Shown here: one piece after another, positions 32,007 through 42,200 of the stretch | Layout of the letters: the number at the start of each line of letters is the position of its first letter | Numbering within the stretch: the first letter of the stretch is position 1 | NCBI RefSeq assembly: GCF_046507575.1 | Contig: NZ_JBKFEY010000015.1 | Coordinates: forward strand, 6,438 to 70,437 | Direction of reading: 5' to 3' | DNA: 64,000 nt | Source of the DNA: Pontitalea aquivivens | Lineage (GTDB): Bacteria > Pseudomonadota > Alphaproteobacteria > Rhodobacterales > Rhodobacteraceae | Notes under the pieces: generated by a model | Databases searched by the model: none | Told to the model about the DNA's origin: nothing | Seen by the model: only the letters and a program-made list of their open reading frames with translations | Made by a program: the position numbers and the translations under genes

Positions 32007-32942
32007 ATGCACGAGAATACCAGTCTGGCCTACAGAACAAACGCTGCCCGGATCACCGCAGAGGTCGTGGCTCGCTACGGCTCGGCCACCCCGGAGGGCT
32101 ACTTCGATTACCTGATGGAGAAATCCACGGAGCTTTGCACGAACACCATCCGCATCTACAAGCGGTCGGTGTGCTTCGGCCTCGAAGAGGCTGGCCGTGA
32201 CGATGAAGCCGAAGAGCTGCGCGACCTTTTTTCAGAGGTGGATAATCCAGCTCGCGGTCGCAAGCTGAAGCTCGTTCGCCGGGTGCCTCACAGCATTTTC
32301 GAGCGCACGTTGCGAAACCTCCGAGAGAGTAAATCGAAGACCTCCCACCACGCGGCCGACCTGCTGGTAGCCACGGCCATCACCGGCTTGCGCCCGACTG
32401 AATGGGCATCCGCGACGATTGAAGGTCGTGTGCTTCGCGTCAAGAATGCCAAGCATTCCGAACTGCGCGGAAACGGGGAAATGCGCGAGCTTGAGCTGCT
32501 GGACACGCTCACCGAGGATGAACGCGCAGCCATCGAGCGCACCATGAAATTGATCGGAGACAAGGGCTACAAGACCGTGCGGCCGAACCTTTCCGTAGCC
32601 TTCAAGAAGGCACTGGCCGATGCGATCCGACACCTTGGTGAAAGCCGCTGGTTCCTCCGGCTTCGCCTCTATGATTTCCGGCACCAATTCAGCGCGGATG
32701 CCAAGCATGAATGGGGCATCGGAACCGGCATGGTAGCGGCCGCTATGGGCCATTCAGTTGAGGATACAGCCGTGCAGCACTATGGCCGCAGAAAGCACGG
32801 CAAGGGCGGCATGAAGGTTCGGCCAACCGATGAAAGCATAGCCAATGTGCGCCGCCTTTACCCCGTGCAAGAGCCTACACCACCCGCCACCCCGACCCCG
32901 GCACCGCTCGGGAAAATCGGCAAGATCAAGCTGTCCTTCTGA
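32007..32942 (+). CDS. Tyrosine recombinase (phage-integrase family)
   Basis: 311 residues. The catalytic set is TGLRPTEW (R129), VKNAKHS (K149), YDFRHQF (R225, with Tyr where most enzymes have His), AMGHS (H249) and QHYG (Y259). The N-terminal part (about 1-85) is a SAM-like core-binding domain. Possible roles are plasmid multimer resolution or integration. A promoter CTGGCA-18-TATACT at 31938-31967 lies upstream. The start is uncertain: no good RBS stands before the ATG at 32007. It converges on the partition cassette. Confidence 0.88.
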   Translation: MHENTSLAYRTNAARITAEVVARYGSATPEGYFDYLMEKSTELCTNTIRIYKRSVCFGLEEAGRDDEAEELRDLFSEVDNPARGRKLKLVRRVPHSIFERTLRNLRESKSKTSHHAADLLVATAITGLRPTEWASATIEGRVLRVKNAKHSELRGNGEMRELELLDTLTEDERAAIERTMKLIGDKGYKTVRPNLSVAFKKALADAIRHLGESRWFLRLRLYDFRHQFSADAKHEWGIGTGMVAAAMGHSVEDTAVQHYGRRKHGKGGMKVRPTDESIANVRRLYPVQEPTPPATPTPAPLGKIGKIKLSF

Positions 32943-32953
32943 CGTGTTCAAAG

Positions 32954-33019
32954 GGCATATGTAATGGCGCATATGGTGCATATGCCGTATTCCATATGCT
33001 CGACCGAGGCACCCATATG
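32954..33019. repeat. Cluster of five CATATG boxes
   Basis: CATATG occurs at 32956, 32970, 32979, 32993 and 33014, preceded by GG, CG, TG, CC or CC-type pairs as in the 8-bp array on the far side of the parA cassette. Spacings are 14, 9, 14 and 21 bp. It lies in the noncoding gap between the recombinase and the RHH gene and may be a second binding region for the RHH protein. Confidence 0.5.
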
Positions 33020-33025
33020 AATGTG

Positions 33026-33063
33026 AAAAGGGCCGATCCGGCTACCGCCGCATGGCCCGTTTT
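33026..33063. terminator. Bidirectional terminator-like hairpin
   Basis: AAAAGGGCC on the left and GGCCCGTTTT on the right enclose a G+C-rich loop of about 19 bases. It lies between two convergent genes, so it could end transcription in both directions. Confidence 0.5.
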
Positions 33064-33140
33064 CCAGTGCCGCAGCGCATGGCGAACCTATGATGCGCGG
33101 CCCTAAACTGTCAACGCCCGCCAGGCGCAATCCCCGCCCA

Positions 33141-33187
33141 CTCTGACGATCTGCGAAGACCTCAAGTATCGCAGCAGATCGTCAGAG
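33141..33187. repeat. Perfect 14-bp inverted repeat
   Basis: CTCTGACGATCTGC at 33141-33154 is exactly complementary to GCAGATCGTCAGAG at 33174-33187, with a 19-base loop. There is no T-run, so it does not look like a terminator. It lies 22 bp after the RHH gene and 200 bp after the tyrosine recombinase, so it could be that enzyme's site or a cis element of partition. Confidence 0.6.
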
Positions 33188-33208
33188 GATACGCGCGAAC
33201 GTGGCCCG

Positions 33209-33562
33209 TCAGCTTTCGAGATAACCCTTTGCGACGAGCGCATCATAGATCAGCTTCGACACATCGGTGTCCTTATCCAACGCCAGCTGTTTCAGGTGTC
33301 GCTTTTCCTTCGGAGTGCAGAGAAATCCAACGCGAGCAGTGCGGTTTTCCTTACCGTCACCGCCCTGCCCTTCCACCTTCGCAACAGGTGCTGGCGCAGG
33401 CTCCTGAGCTTGCGGCGGAACATCAGCCACCACGCTGGGCATTTGTGCCTCTACTGGCTTCGGCACATTCACGGTGCCGCCTCGCGTCACGCCGGAAGCC
33501 CGCTCCTGCCCGACGCTCATAATTGCGCTTGCCAGCTTGGTTTTATCGGTCTTTGCCGCCAT
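33209..33562 (-). CDS. Ribbon-helix-helix ParB-type centromere-binding protein
   Basis: 117 residues. An unstructured Pro/Ala/Val-rich N-terminal half (about 1-74) is followed by a ribbon-helix-helix: strand ARVGFLCTP (76-84), helix EKRHLKQLALDKD, turn and helix VSKLIYDALVAKG. It begins at the ParA stop. This is the architecture of ParG- and Omega-type partners: a disordered tail that stimulates ParA and a DNA-binding dimer. It is the likely ligand of the octamer array upstream of parA. Confidence 0.8.
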   Translation of the reverse strand: MAAKTDKTKLASAIMSVGQERASGVTRGGTVNVPKPVEAQMPSVVADVPPQAQEPAPAPVAKVEGQGGDGKENRTARVGFLCTPKEKRHLKQLALDKDTDVSKLIYDALVAKGYLES

Positions 33563-34260
33563 TAGTCGTCCTCCGAATTCAGGGTTTCAATCACCTCGTC
33601 TGCAAAGCGCTGCATGAAAGCAGCGGCGGGCGAAGTGGGTTTGTGCTTGAAGATCGAGGCCCCCATGAAAGAAGCCTCCGCTACAGCTGCATATGTGGGG
33701 ATCGAATGCTCGAAGGCCCTGATTCCCTTGGCCTTTAGCGCACCCATGAACCCCGCATAGAGGTTCGTCGCGAGATTCACCCGCGAGACAAGCACCCTCA
33801 CCTTTGGTTCACGGCCCATCTGCTTTGCGATGGTGTTGATCTTGCCGTAGACTTCTTCGGTCTGCACCAGGTCGAAACGGCCCGTATTCGCAGGAATGAT
33901 CGTCAGATCAGCTACGGCCGCAGCCGCCAGCGATGCCTGCGAGTTGTAGCCCCCGCAGTCGATGATGACATAATCGAAACCGTCACTGGCCTCTTCGATC
34001 TTGTCGATCATCTCTCCAACGAGACGCCCGGCAGCATCAGCATCGTCGCCGCCCGAGGGGTTCTCAAGGAAATGCACCGGAAACGGCAGGTTTTCAGGTG
34101 AACCCATCACTGCCTCGGTCAACATCGCCCGTTCATCCGCGTCGATCAGCGCCACCTTTGCGCCGCGCTCATGAAGATAGTCCGCCAGGTGGATTGTCGT
34201 GGTCGTTTTCCCGACACCCCCCTTGGTCGTGTAGATCGTGATTACCTTCGCATCTGCCAT
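33562..34260 (-). CDS. parA: ParA-family partition ATPase
   Basis: 232 residues. Deviant Walker A TKGGVGKTTTT (about 13-23), then VALIDADERA and YVIIDCGGYNSQ (Walker A' and B). It lacks the N-terminal DNA-binding domain of P1 ParA, so it is the small type Ib form. It moves plasmid copies apart on the nucleoid with the RHH partner. Transcription must begin within or beside the octamer array at 34298-34785, so binding there could also repress the operon. Confidence 0.93.
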   Translation of the reverse strand: MADAKVITIYTTKGGVGKTTTTIHLADYLHERGAKVALIDADERAMLTEAVMGSPENLPFPVHFLENPSGGDDADAAGRLVGEMIDKIEEASDGFDYVIIDCGGYNSQASLAAAAVADLTIIPANTGRFDLVQTEEVYGKINTIAKQMGREPKVRVLVSRVNLATNLYAGFMGALKAKGIRAFEHSIPTYAAVAEASFMGASIFKHKPTSPAAAFMQRFADEVIETLNSEDD

Positions 34261-34297
34261 TCGATCACCTGCCTCCTACATTGCGCCACAGCTCACG

Positions 34298-34785
34298 CGC
34301 TTAATGCCATATGCTCATATGTGCTTATGCACTTGTGGCCATATGTGCGCAGCGGGTTCCATCCATCCGCTCACCTGTGTTTAAGCACATAGGCCCACCT
34401 GTGTAAAGGGCCTTATGTGTATATGTGCGTATGTGCGTCCGTGCCTAAGCACCTAACCGCATACACGCATAAACGCTTAGTCGCATATTCACACATGGCG
34501 ATAGGTGGTTAGCATCATATGTGGTTAGTCGCCTAGCAACATACGGTATTAGCCCCATAGTGCCATATGCGCATAACAGCATATGCGTTGATGCCACTAG
34601 GCTACTGCACACACATACGCTTGTGCGCATAGTGCCACATTACCTTATGCGCTTACCAGCGTATGCGCATCTGTGTCTCCACACCTAAACACTTAAACAC
34701 TCAATCGCAGATGTGCTGATGTGCCTGCGCGGGTCCACGCGGCATAGGCGCATATGGGTATAAGCACATATGTGCCTATGTGCTG
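34298..34785. repeat. Degenerate 8-bp-period array (putative centromere), noncoding region before parA
   Basis: About 60 contiguous, unspaced octamers, consensus near CGCATATG. One reading phase holds for 55 units (34298-34737); after a slip of 3 bp four more follow from 34749. By hand count C is at position 3 in 42 of 55, T at position 5 in 44 and A at position 6 in 43. Sample units: CGCATATG, TGCTTATG, CACCTAAC, CGCTTAGT, GCCATATG, TGCCTATG. Frames within it are repeats, not genes. MetJ binds tandem 8-bp boxes and Omega tandem 7-bp boxes, both with an RHH fold, so the neighbouring RHH protein is the expected binder. The whole noncoding gap is 34261-34926. Confidence 0.85.
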
Positions 34786-34822
34786 TTTTCGGCTTTACGC
34801 GGGGCAGGGGGCAAGGCATACT

Positions 34823-34840
34823 CAATCTTTTTACAGTTTG
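34823..34840. promoter_or_regulatory. Weak relative of the operator-like motif
   Basis: CAATCTTTTTACAGTTTG keeps the CAATCT start and TTTG end but not the TAAA core. It lies 87 bp before the gene at 34927, and TTGACA at 34838-34843 overlaps its end, although no convincing -10 follows. Confidence 0.3.
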
Positions 34841-34926
34841 ACATTTATTAGATTCGCCGCCACCCTTACGCGGAGTCGAGCGCAGACCTCGGCTTTTGCG
34901 GTTTAATCTCTATGGGAGACAAGGGA

Positions 34927-36195
34927 ATGGTCGATTTCAGCTTTGGCGACGAACGCCCGAAACGGAAGCACCACGGCGACCTGCTTCTTCAGGTCGAAGC
35001 GGTCCATCCAGAAGAACGCGCCGTCTCCGGCGTGGATTTGCGTAGTGGTGAAACCTTCAAGGTCGCACTCGCGACCACCGAGGAATTCGCCAAGCACTTT
35101 GTCAGCTCGCAGGATCAACATCGACCCTTCGCTGAACGTGTCACAGCTGCCGAAAAGCGCTTCGAGGATCGTCCCGCGCTTGTTGAAGGCGGGGAAGAGG
35201 CCAAGACGCTGCACGTTGAAGTTGGTTCGGTGGTGCTGCTCGAAAACACGCGGACATTCCAAACCCCGGACGGCGAAGAGAAGACCGCCACTGCATGGCC
35301 GAAGTCCGTTGTTCGCGACCCCGCGCAAGAGGCCGTTTTGACGGGAACCGTCCAAGCCACGCACTACGAGACAAAGGCCGGGCAGCGGATTGATGTGACG
35401 GTTGTTCGTGAAGACGCCGCGCAACCCATCACCGATTTCGACCTGGAAGGGGCCTTTACTGGTGCGTGGGACGATCTGCCCCTGACGCAAACCGGCGTGG
35501 TCATTGCCTTGCGCAATCAGCGTGGGGAAGTCACGACAGCGAACCTGACCACGCCATATCGGAAATATGAACCGGAACCGTCACTGGAAGCTGCGCTGGA
35601 CGCGCCACAGGGCACTTACCAGCTTTTCGCCGCTGCCGTGGTCGCCGCGCAAACTGGCCTCCGCGAATTCGATGACCTCAAGATCAACGAGCAGGTCAAT
35701 CCGAAGAAGGTTGAAATCGCCCGGAAGATCTATGATCTGGTGGCCGAAAACCCTGATAATCCGCCATTTGAGATCACCGTCATGCCTATGGCGAAGACGC
35801 AGTTCATCCCCGGCGACTCGTTGACCAACTTCCTGCGGGACTATCACGGCACCCGGAACGGAAAGCCCAGCGAAAACAAGCAGCCCGATCCGGGCAAGAG
35901 TTTCCAGGGCAAGGGGTTCGTTCCTGCGGTGATCGCCATGTCTCGCGATCCGAAAAGCCCGGACATTTCTCCGGCCTCGGCCCGTATCCTTACGCCGGAG
36001 AACAAGTTCAGCTTTGGCGACATCAACGTCAAGGAGAACGTGCTGCCGCGCAAGATGCGCGAGATCGGCGCGGAAGCGTCTGTTCGCGTGTTCGGTGAAA
36101 CCTTCGGTGCGAACGCCGCAAAGGCCGAGATGGAAGCCAAGCCGGAGCAGGAAGCCGGTCGCAAGAAGAAATACGACGCGGCCCCCGGCCTCTAA
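34927..36195 (+). CDS. Hypothetical protein paired with the methyltransferase-helicase
   Basis: 422 residues, soluble, acidic and mixed alpha/beta, with no domain I recognise. The ATG at 34927 has GGGAG eight bases upstream and was preferred to the ATG at 34912. It ends 15 bp before the giant methyltransferase-helicase gene, so the two form a transcription unit. By analogy with the dar genes of phage P1 it may help that protein, but this is inference. Confidence 0.7.
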   Translation: MVDFSFGDERPKRKHHGDLLLQVEAVHPEERAVSGVDLRSGETFKVALATTEEFAKHFVSSQDQHRPFAERVTAAEKRFEDRPALVEGGEEAKTLHVEVGSVVLLENTRTFQTPDGEEKTATAWPKSVVRDPAQEAVLTGTVQATHYETKAGQRIDVTVVREDAAQPITDFDLEGAFTGAWDDLPLTQTGVVIALRNQRGEVTTANLTTPYRKYEPEPSLEAALDAPQGTYQLFAAAVVAAQTGLREFDDLKINEQVNPKKVEIARKIYDLVAENPDNPPFEITVMPMAKTQFIPGDSLTNFLRDYHGTRNGKPSENKQPDPGKSFQGKGFVPAVIAMSRDPKSPDISPASARILTPENKFSFGDINVKENVLPRKMREIGAEASVRVFGETFGANAAKAEMEAKPEQEAGRKKKYDAAPGL

Positions 36196-36210
36196 CCCCG
36201 AGGGACTGTC

Positions 36211-39200
36211 ATGGCGTATTTTATCCCTCATGACGATGGCCGGTTTGTTTCGGCCATCGTTGAAAACAAGCACATTGACGGGAATCAAGGTCACTCCCTT
36301 GCCGTTTGGACCGGCCCGGATGAAGGGAAGGCCAGGACGCGCATCCGCTCGACCCTCATGCGCACCCGCGTCAACCTTGCAGAGGTGAATGCGCCTGACG
36401 GTGGAACCGTCTTCTTGCTTCCCTTGCGCTTTGCGAACGCACCCTTCTGGGCGGATTTCATCGACAATCCGGCCAGCAAAGGCATTGCTGCCGACCTTTA
36501 CGAAGCTGACAAGCTGAACGCCGCATCCGAACGCTTGAACGAGGCTTCGGGGATCGAGCTTCGAGACCCAGAGCTTATAGGCCGTAACCGCTATGGCTAT
36601 TCGGTCTATGATCGTAGCTTTGGGCGCACGGCCCATAAGGTCGGCAACCATCGTGAAATCGTGCCGGAGTGGCATCGCAAAGACGGCCACGTCTACGGCG
36701 ACAAACACCCGGAAATGTTCTTCCGCGCCCGAAGCGACTACGATCTTGCCGAAAATGCGCGATCCGTCTTCATCCAGATGGCCAACGGCGATCCGCTCAC
36801 CGAGGCGGATGTAGACCGTTTCGCCAGCGCCCTGACAACTCCCGAATTCCGTGTCCGTCCGCGCGAGCTGATGGAGCATGTCGAGGCCGAGGTTAGCCGC
36901 TGCATAGCGACAGGTGAAATCGAGGGCAGGGCACCCCTTGATGCCCTTATGGCAACCTTCCCGAAAGCGCGGGAACGCACTGCGGCAACGATCATCAATC
37001 AGCAGTATTCGACGCCCTATCCCTTCGGCCTCGCCGCCTCGCAAATATTCGACAACATTGCAGGCAAGACGGTGTTGGAACCCACCATCGGCAACGGCGC
37101 TCTGGTCGCGCCCTTTGCCGCTCTAGGGGCTGATGTGACCGGCTTCGAGATCGATCACGGGCGGTTCATGCGGGCCACCCGAGCGCTGGGCGATAACGGC
37201 GCAGCTATCGAGCATGGCGACTTCCTGACTGCCGCGCAGGGGCTGGGGCAGGGGGCGTTTGATTTCGTGCTGGCGAACCCACCGTTCGACGGAATGCCTG
37301 CCAGCACCGATATTCCCATTGCGGGAACCAAGTTCACAACTGACCGCCTTCACTATGCCATAGCGGTTGAAGCACTACAGCGCTTGAAGGTTGGTGGCAG
37401 CGCATTCTTTGTTCTGCCCACCAATTTCATCAACCCAGAGGTCAAGGAAGGAACGGCCAAGCGCTTCCATAACCTGATGAAGCTCGCATTCGACCAGGTT
37501 GAAGAAGCTGTTGCCGATGGACGCCTCTACCAAGGTATGGGCACCACTGTTCCCGTCCAGGTTTATGCCGCGCATGGCTTTCGTGCCGAGCTGCATCCCT
37601 TTGCAAAGCTGAACGATCCAGAGTTCATGGGTGCTGTGCGCAGCCTCAAAACCTATTCGGACCTCTATGATTGGGCTGACGATTGCCGCGCCCGGTTTGG
37701 GTTTGAACCGCTGGGCCTCGCGTCTCTGCCGGTGCGGCACGAGCCTGAAGCGCCCGAAGAGACTACATCAGCTCCCGAGCCGTCAGGACCGCGCACAGCA
37801 CCAACAGAGCCCGCCAGCCCCGCTGACCCCTCTAGCGGCAGGGAACCGGCATCTACGGAGCCGACGCGCAGCAACGGGGCGCAGCGGGGGGCAAGCGGTC
37901 GGGGACGGGCAACCCGTCAAGCGCAACCGGCACCGGAAGCTCCTGCGATCCCCGCCGCCGCGCCAATCGTGCCAGAGCCGCCAGCCACCGTAGAGACGGC
38001 CGAGCCGGTTCTGAAAGACGATCCGCTGCCGCGCTGGCTGACCGATAGTCTGGCGAGCGAAGAAAATCAGGCTTACCGGCCTTTCTCCCAAGCAGGCGCA
38101 GCCACTTCTGTGATCCCGCGCTCTCTGTCTGGCGCGATCTACGGTGCGCTTGAGAACCTGACAGCCAAGCTCAAACGCGAGCACGGTCGGGATTATGACG
38201 TTGACGCCTATGTCGCTGATGCGCTGCGCATCCCGAAAGAAGAGCTGCTAAAGGGCGAACGGCTTTCGCCCGAGCAGATCGACGGCGTTGCGTTGTCTCT
38301 GGACGGCATGTCCGAAGGGCGCGGCGTTCTGATTGGGGATTTGATGGGCCTCGGTAAGGGCCGCGAGCAGGGCGCGATTGTCGAGAGCGCCTTAGCAGAT
38401 GGCGATCCGATCATGTTTGTGACCGTGAAGCCCTCGCTTTTCTCCGACTTCCTCGTCCGCGACCTGACTGACGTGAGCCAGCGCCCTACAGCAGAGCGGC
38501 TGGAAAGCGGGGAAATCACAGTCCACCTGGTGAACGATAACGCGATCCTTTTGGATCGTAACGAAAAGACCATCTACCGCCAGAAGGGGGGGACGAAAGG
38601 TGAAAAGAGCTACGCAATCCCACCTGATGCCAATGTGGTGGCGAGCACCTATTCCCAATTCCAGAAGGCCGACACGGGGGCGCAACGTCTCGAAGCGGTC
38701 AAGGAATGGGTTCAGCATCACTTCGACCAGGGCAGGAAGCCGCGCATCCTACTGGATGAGGCTCACAAAGCCGCCTCGCCGGATTCCAACACCGGCATGT
38801 ATTTCGCCAACCTTTGCCGGTTCGTGGAAGAAGGCGGGGGGTCTGTAATCTGGTCATCCGCCACCGGCATCAAAACCGGCCAGCATATCGACCTCTACTA
38901 CAGCGCCCTTCCAGATACCGGCTTGGGTAAGGCCGAGCTGCTGGAAATCATGGCCGGTGGCGACTCCCTTTCACTCCAAGAAGCCCTGTCCCACGAAATG
39001 GCGGCAAGCGGCTCCCTGTTTGTCCGGCAGCTGGCTGACCAAGGGATTGAGCGCGATTTGCCACGACTGGTAGACTTCGACCCCGACAAGATCACCCGTG
39101 TGCGCGAAAAGGTCGATGCGGCAACGGAGATCCTTCAAGACGTGATCGACTTTGTTCCCACGATCAAGGAGCTTGCCACGAGGATCGCCAAGGATGAGTT

Positions 39201-42200
39201 CGGCGGGTCAATCTTCCGCAACGGGGTGGACAAGCTCAAGCTCGACACCAACTCGCCGGTCACGAACCTGCACCACTTTTCCGGCTATCTGACGCTTGCG
39301 GCAAAGGGCCAGTTCATTGAAGAGCTGGTGACGGACAGCCTGTCGCGAGGCGAAAAGCAGGTGTTTGCCATCGAGCACTTGGGCGCAAGCATCCTCGCGT
39401 GGAAGATGGCCCAACCAGGTGAGCTGCGGACAGATGGCAATGGCGGGCGCTACTTCGACACTGCCCCCAATCTGGGTGACGTGCTCAAGCGCTATCTCCA
39501 CGAGGCCATGAAGGTCAAAGCCACGAACGCGCTGGGCAACCAGATCATCGTTGACCTTTCCGAAGAGCTGGGCGGGTTCATTCGCGGCCTTTCCGATCAG
39601 ATCGATGAGGCCGACCTGACAGAAATGCGGGTGGATGGCGCAGACATGATCCATGCCGCTTTGGCGCGGATGGGCCTAAGCAGCGGCGAGCTGACAGGCC
39701 GCACATCCAGTGGCGGGCTTGGCGTCCTGGGCGAGGATAACGGGCGATTCTATCTTTACGAATTCGAGAAGGGGGGGGCGAAAGCTAATCTCCAGGTCGC
39801 GAACAAGTTCAACAACGGTGATCTTGACGCTTTGGTTCTGAACAAGTCGGCGTCCACGGGCATTTCGCTTCATGCGGCGAAGTCGGTGGGGGATGATCTT
39901 CGGCGGCGCTGTATGATTAAGATGGAGCTGCAAGGCGATATTGTGGATGAGCGCCAGATTGAGGGCCGCGTTAACCGCAAGGGGCAGGTCGAAGGCCCGC
40001 GCTATGTCGCGCCGCTGACCGGGTTTGTTTCGGATGATCGTCTTGCGTCCCTGTTCAACCGCAAGAACCGCTCGCTGTCAGCCTCGACCAACGCGACACG
40101 CGAGAACAGCACCAACATCGACGAGGTGGTGGACCTTCTGAACCCCGTGGGCCGCGAGGTCGTTTTCGATTATCTGACGCGCAACCCGCAGCTCGCGGCC
40201 GGGCTGGACATTGACGTTGGCAAGGATGTCACGCCCGACGACAGCCTGACGCGCAAGCTGCTAGGGCGGCTGATCGTGCGGCCACTGGATGAACAGATGC
40301 GCGTTGTCGGTGAAATCGACGTGCAGTATCAGATGCGCTCGGAATTTCTTGACCGGCGTGGCCTCAATCCCAACAAGAACACGCGCCGGGACTGGCGCGG
40401 CCATGTCGTTGACCAGGATGTGTTGCTGGCCGAAAACCGTGCATCCGGCATGGGGTCAAAGCCCGTCTACATGACAACTATCGAAGCGCCGACGGTGGTT
40501 GCGCCACTCGCCTATGACCAGGTGGTGAAGGCAGTTAAACGCGGTCTTTCACAAGCCCAGCTGATCGGTGATCTGCCGGAGCTGATGAGCAAAGCCTTTG
40601 ACGAACATGGCACACCGAAGTTCAACGGCCGTCCTTGGCTGAAGACGGTAGGGCTGATGGATCGCTCACACTTCGAGGCTGGCGATACGCGGGACGTGCC
40701 TAAGATGGTGGAAGAGCTTCGGCAATTCTACTCGCGTCACAACCTGTCGCACACCGATGCCGCCAAGCTGAAGCAGGAGGGTGACAGGGCCAAGCTGATG
40801 ACGCTTCGCAGTGCAATCATGCTGTCAAACCTCTCGGCCAGCGTCGAAGTCGGCCGGGCCGTCTTCCTAAACCCCGCCCTGGTCCCTGACCTTGAGGAAA
40901 CGCGGCTCACGAACGTGGTGCAGATGACCGAAGGCGGCGAGGGGTGGATTCCCGGTGTCGTCACGAGCTACAGCGCTTCCGGTTCATATCCTCTCGATCC
41001 AGACTATCACACGTTCACAGTTGCCGTCCCCGGCGAGGCTGAACCGATCAAGGTGAAGCTGGGCAATGTCGCCCGGCATCTTCGCGCAATGGATCAGTAT
41101 GCGAACAACTGGCAGGACGTTCGTTTTGTTGTCCCGGTCGATGAGTTTCTGATCCGCTATGCGCAGCAAGAGAACCTTGAAGCTGTGCAGGACTGGCTTG
41201 TCCCTCATGCCGAAAACGCAACGCTGTTCAGCCGCGCCAAACCGGACGGTTATCGCTTCGATAAGAACCTGCCAACGGTCCTGACGCGACGGCCGGAACA
41301 TGAGGCCCTGTTCAGCGCCCTGTTTGACCGGACTGTGGCAGGCGAGGTCATGGAGCAAAAGACCGTCCTGACCGGCAACATGTTCCGTTCGATGCTGCTC
41401 ACTCGGCAAAAGAACGGGCAAAGCGCCGGAACGAAGATCCTGTTCAGCGATGACAAGGGCATCTGGCACCATGGGATCGAGGTCGGGGGCGGGCCGCAGA
41501 ACGAAAAGATGCGCCGCATTCGTGATAAGGCCCAGGTGACGGCCAGCAGCTCCGCGACCATCAAGACCGCCGATCAGCTGTCACAACTGTTCGGCCTGGT
41601 CATGGATCAGGATGTGCGCCAGCCGTTCCACCGGGAGGGCCAGCCTCGCCCGCCATCGCCCCTTGATCGCGCGGATGCGATCTACGGAAAGATTGGCGGC
41701 ACCACGCTTGGAGAGCGGTTGAAGGTCGAAGGCTTACCCCCCATTGCCGAGGGCATTCGCGCTCCGGCTTGCGCGTTCGTCGGGCCTGATGTGTTCAGCG
41801 AGAAGCTGCTTGAGCCTCGCAACAACGTCTACAAGGGCCTCAATGCCCACGCCGGGGTCAACTTGAAGCCTTACCTGCCAGAGGACGTGAACATGAGAGC
41901 GGTCGGCGCTTTCTCAACGCCCTACGAGCAGTTGAAAAATGCGGTCGCATCGAGCTTCAAGGATTTGAAGCGCGGCGACATGTATTATTTCCCTCTGCAA
42001 GGCGTTGCCTCGGTCATCTTCGATCCGAAAAACGCCATTCTTCAGCAGGAATTCCCTGACCTCGTAGAGCGCGGATCAAGCAAGCAAGCGATCTACATGG
42101 ACGGGAAGTATTTCAGCGCCCCCACCAGCATGATCGGCATCGCCTTTCCGTGGAGCTACGACGAAGACGGGCAGATCAGGGGAGAGGCGCGAGGAATCCA

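Noticed and set aside
33141..33187. Rho-independent terminator
   Set aside because: No T-run on either side; the terminator-like hairpin at 33026-33063 fits better.
34445..34630. A short minus-strand reading frame inside the octamer array
   Set aside because: Its codons merely reflect the 8-bp repeat; no ribosome site and no similarity.
34298..34785. CRISPR array or iteron origin
   Set aside because: Units are 8 bp, degenerate and without spacers; CRISPR repeats and iterons are longer and better conserved.
35581..37044. Minus-strand frame of 487 codons opposite the 422-residue protein and the methyltransferase start
   Set aside because: It crosses two well-started plus-strand genes and is low in recognisable structure.
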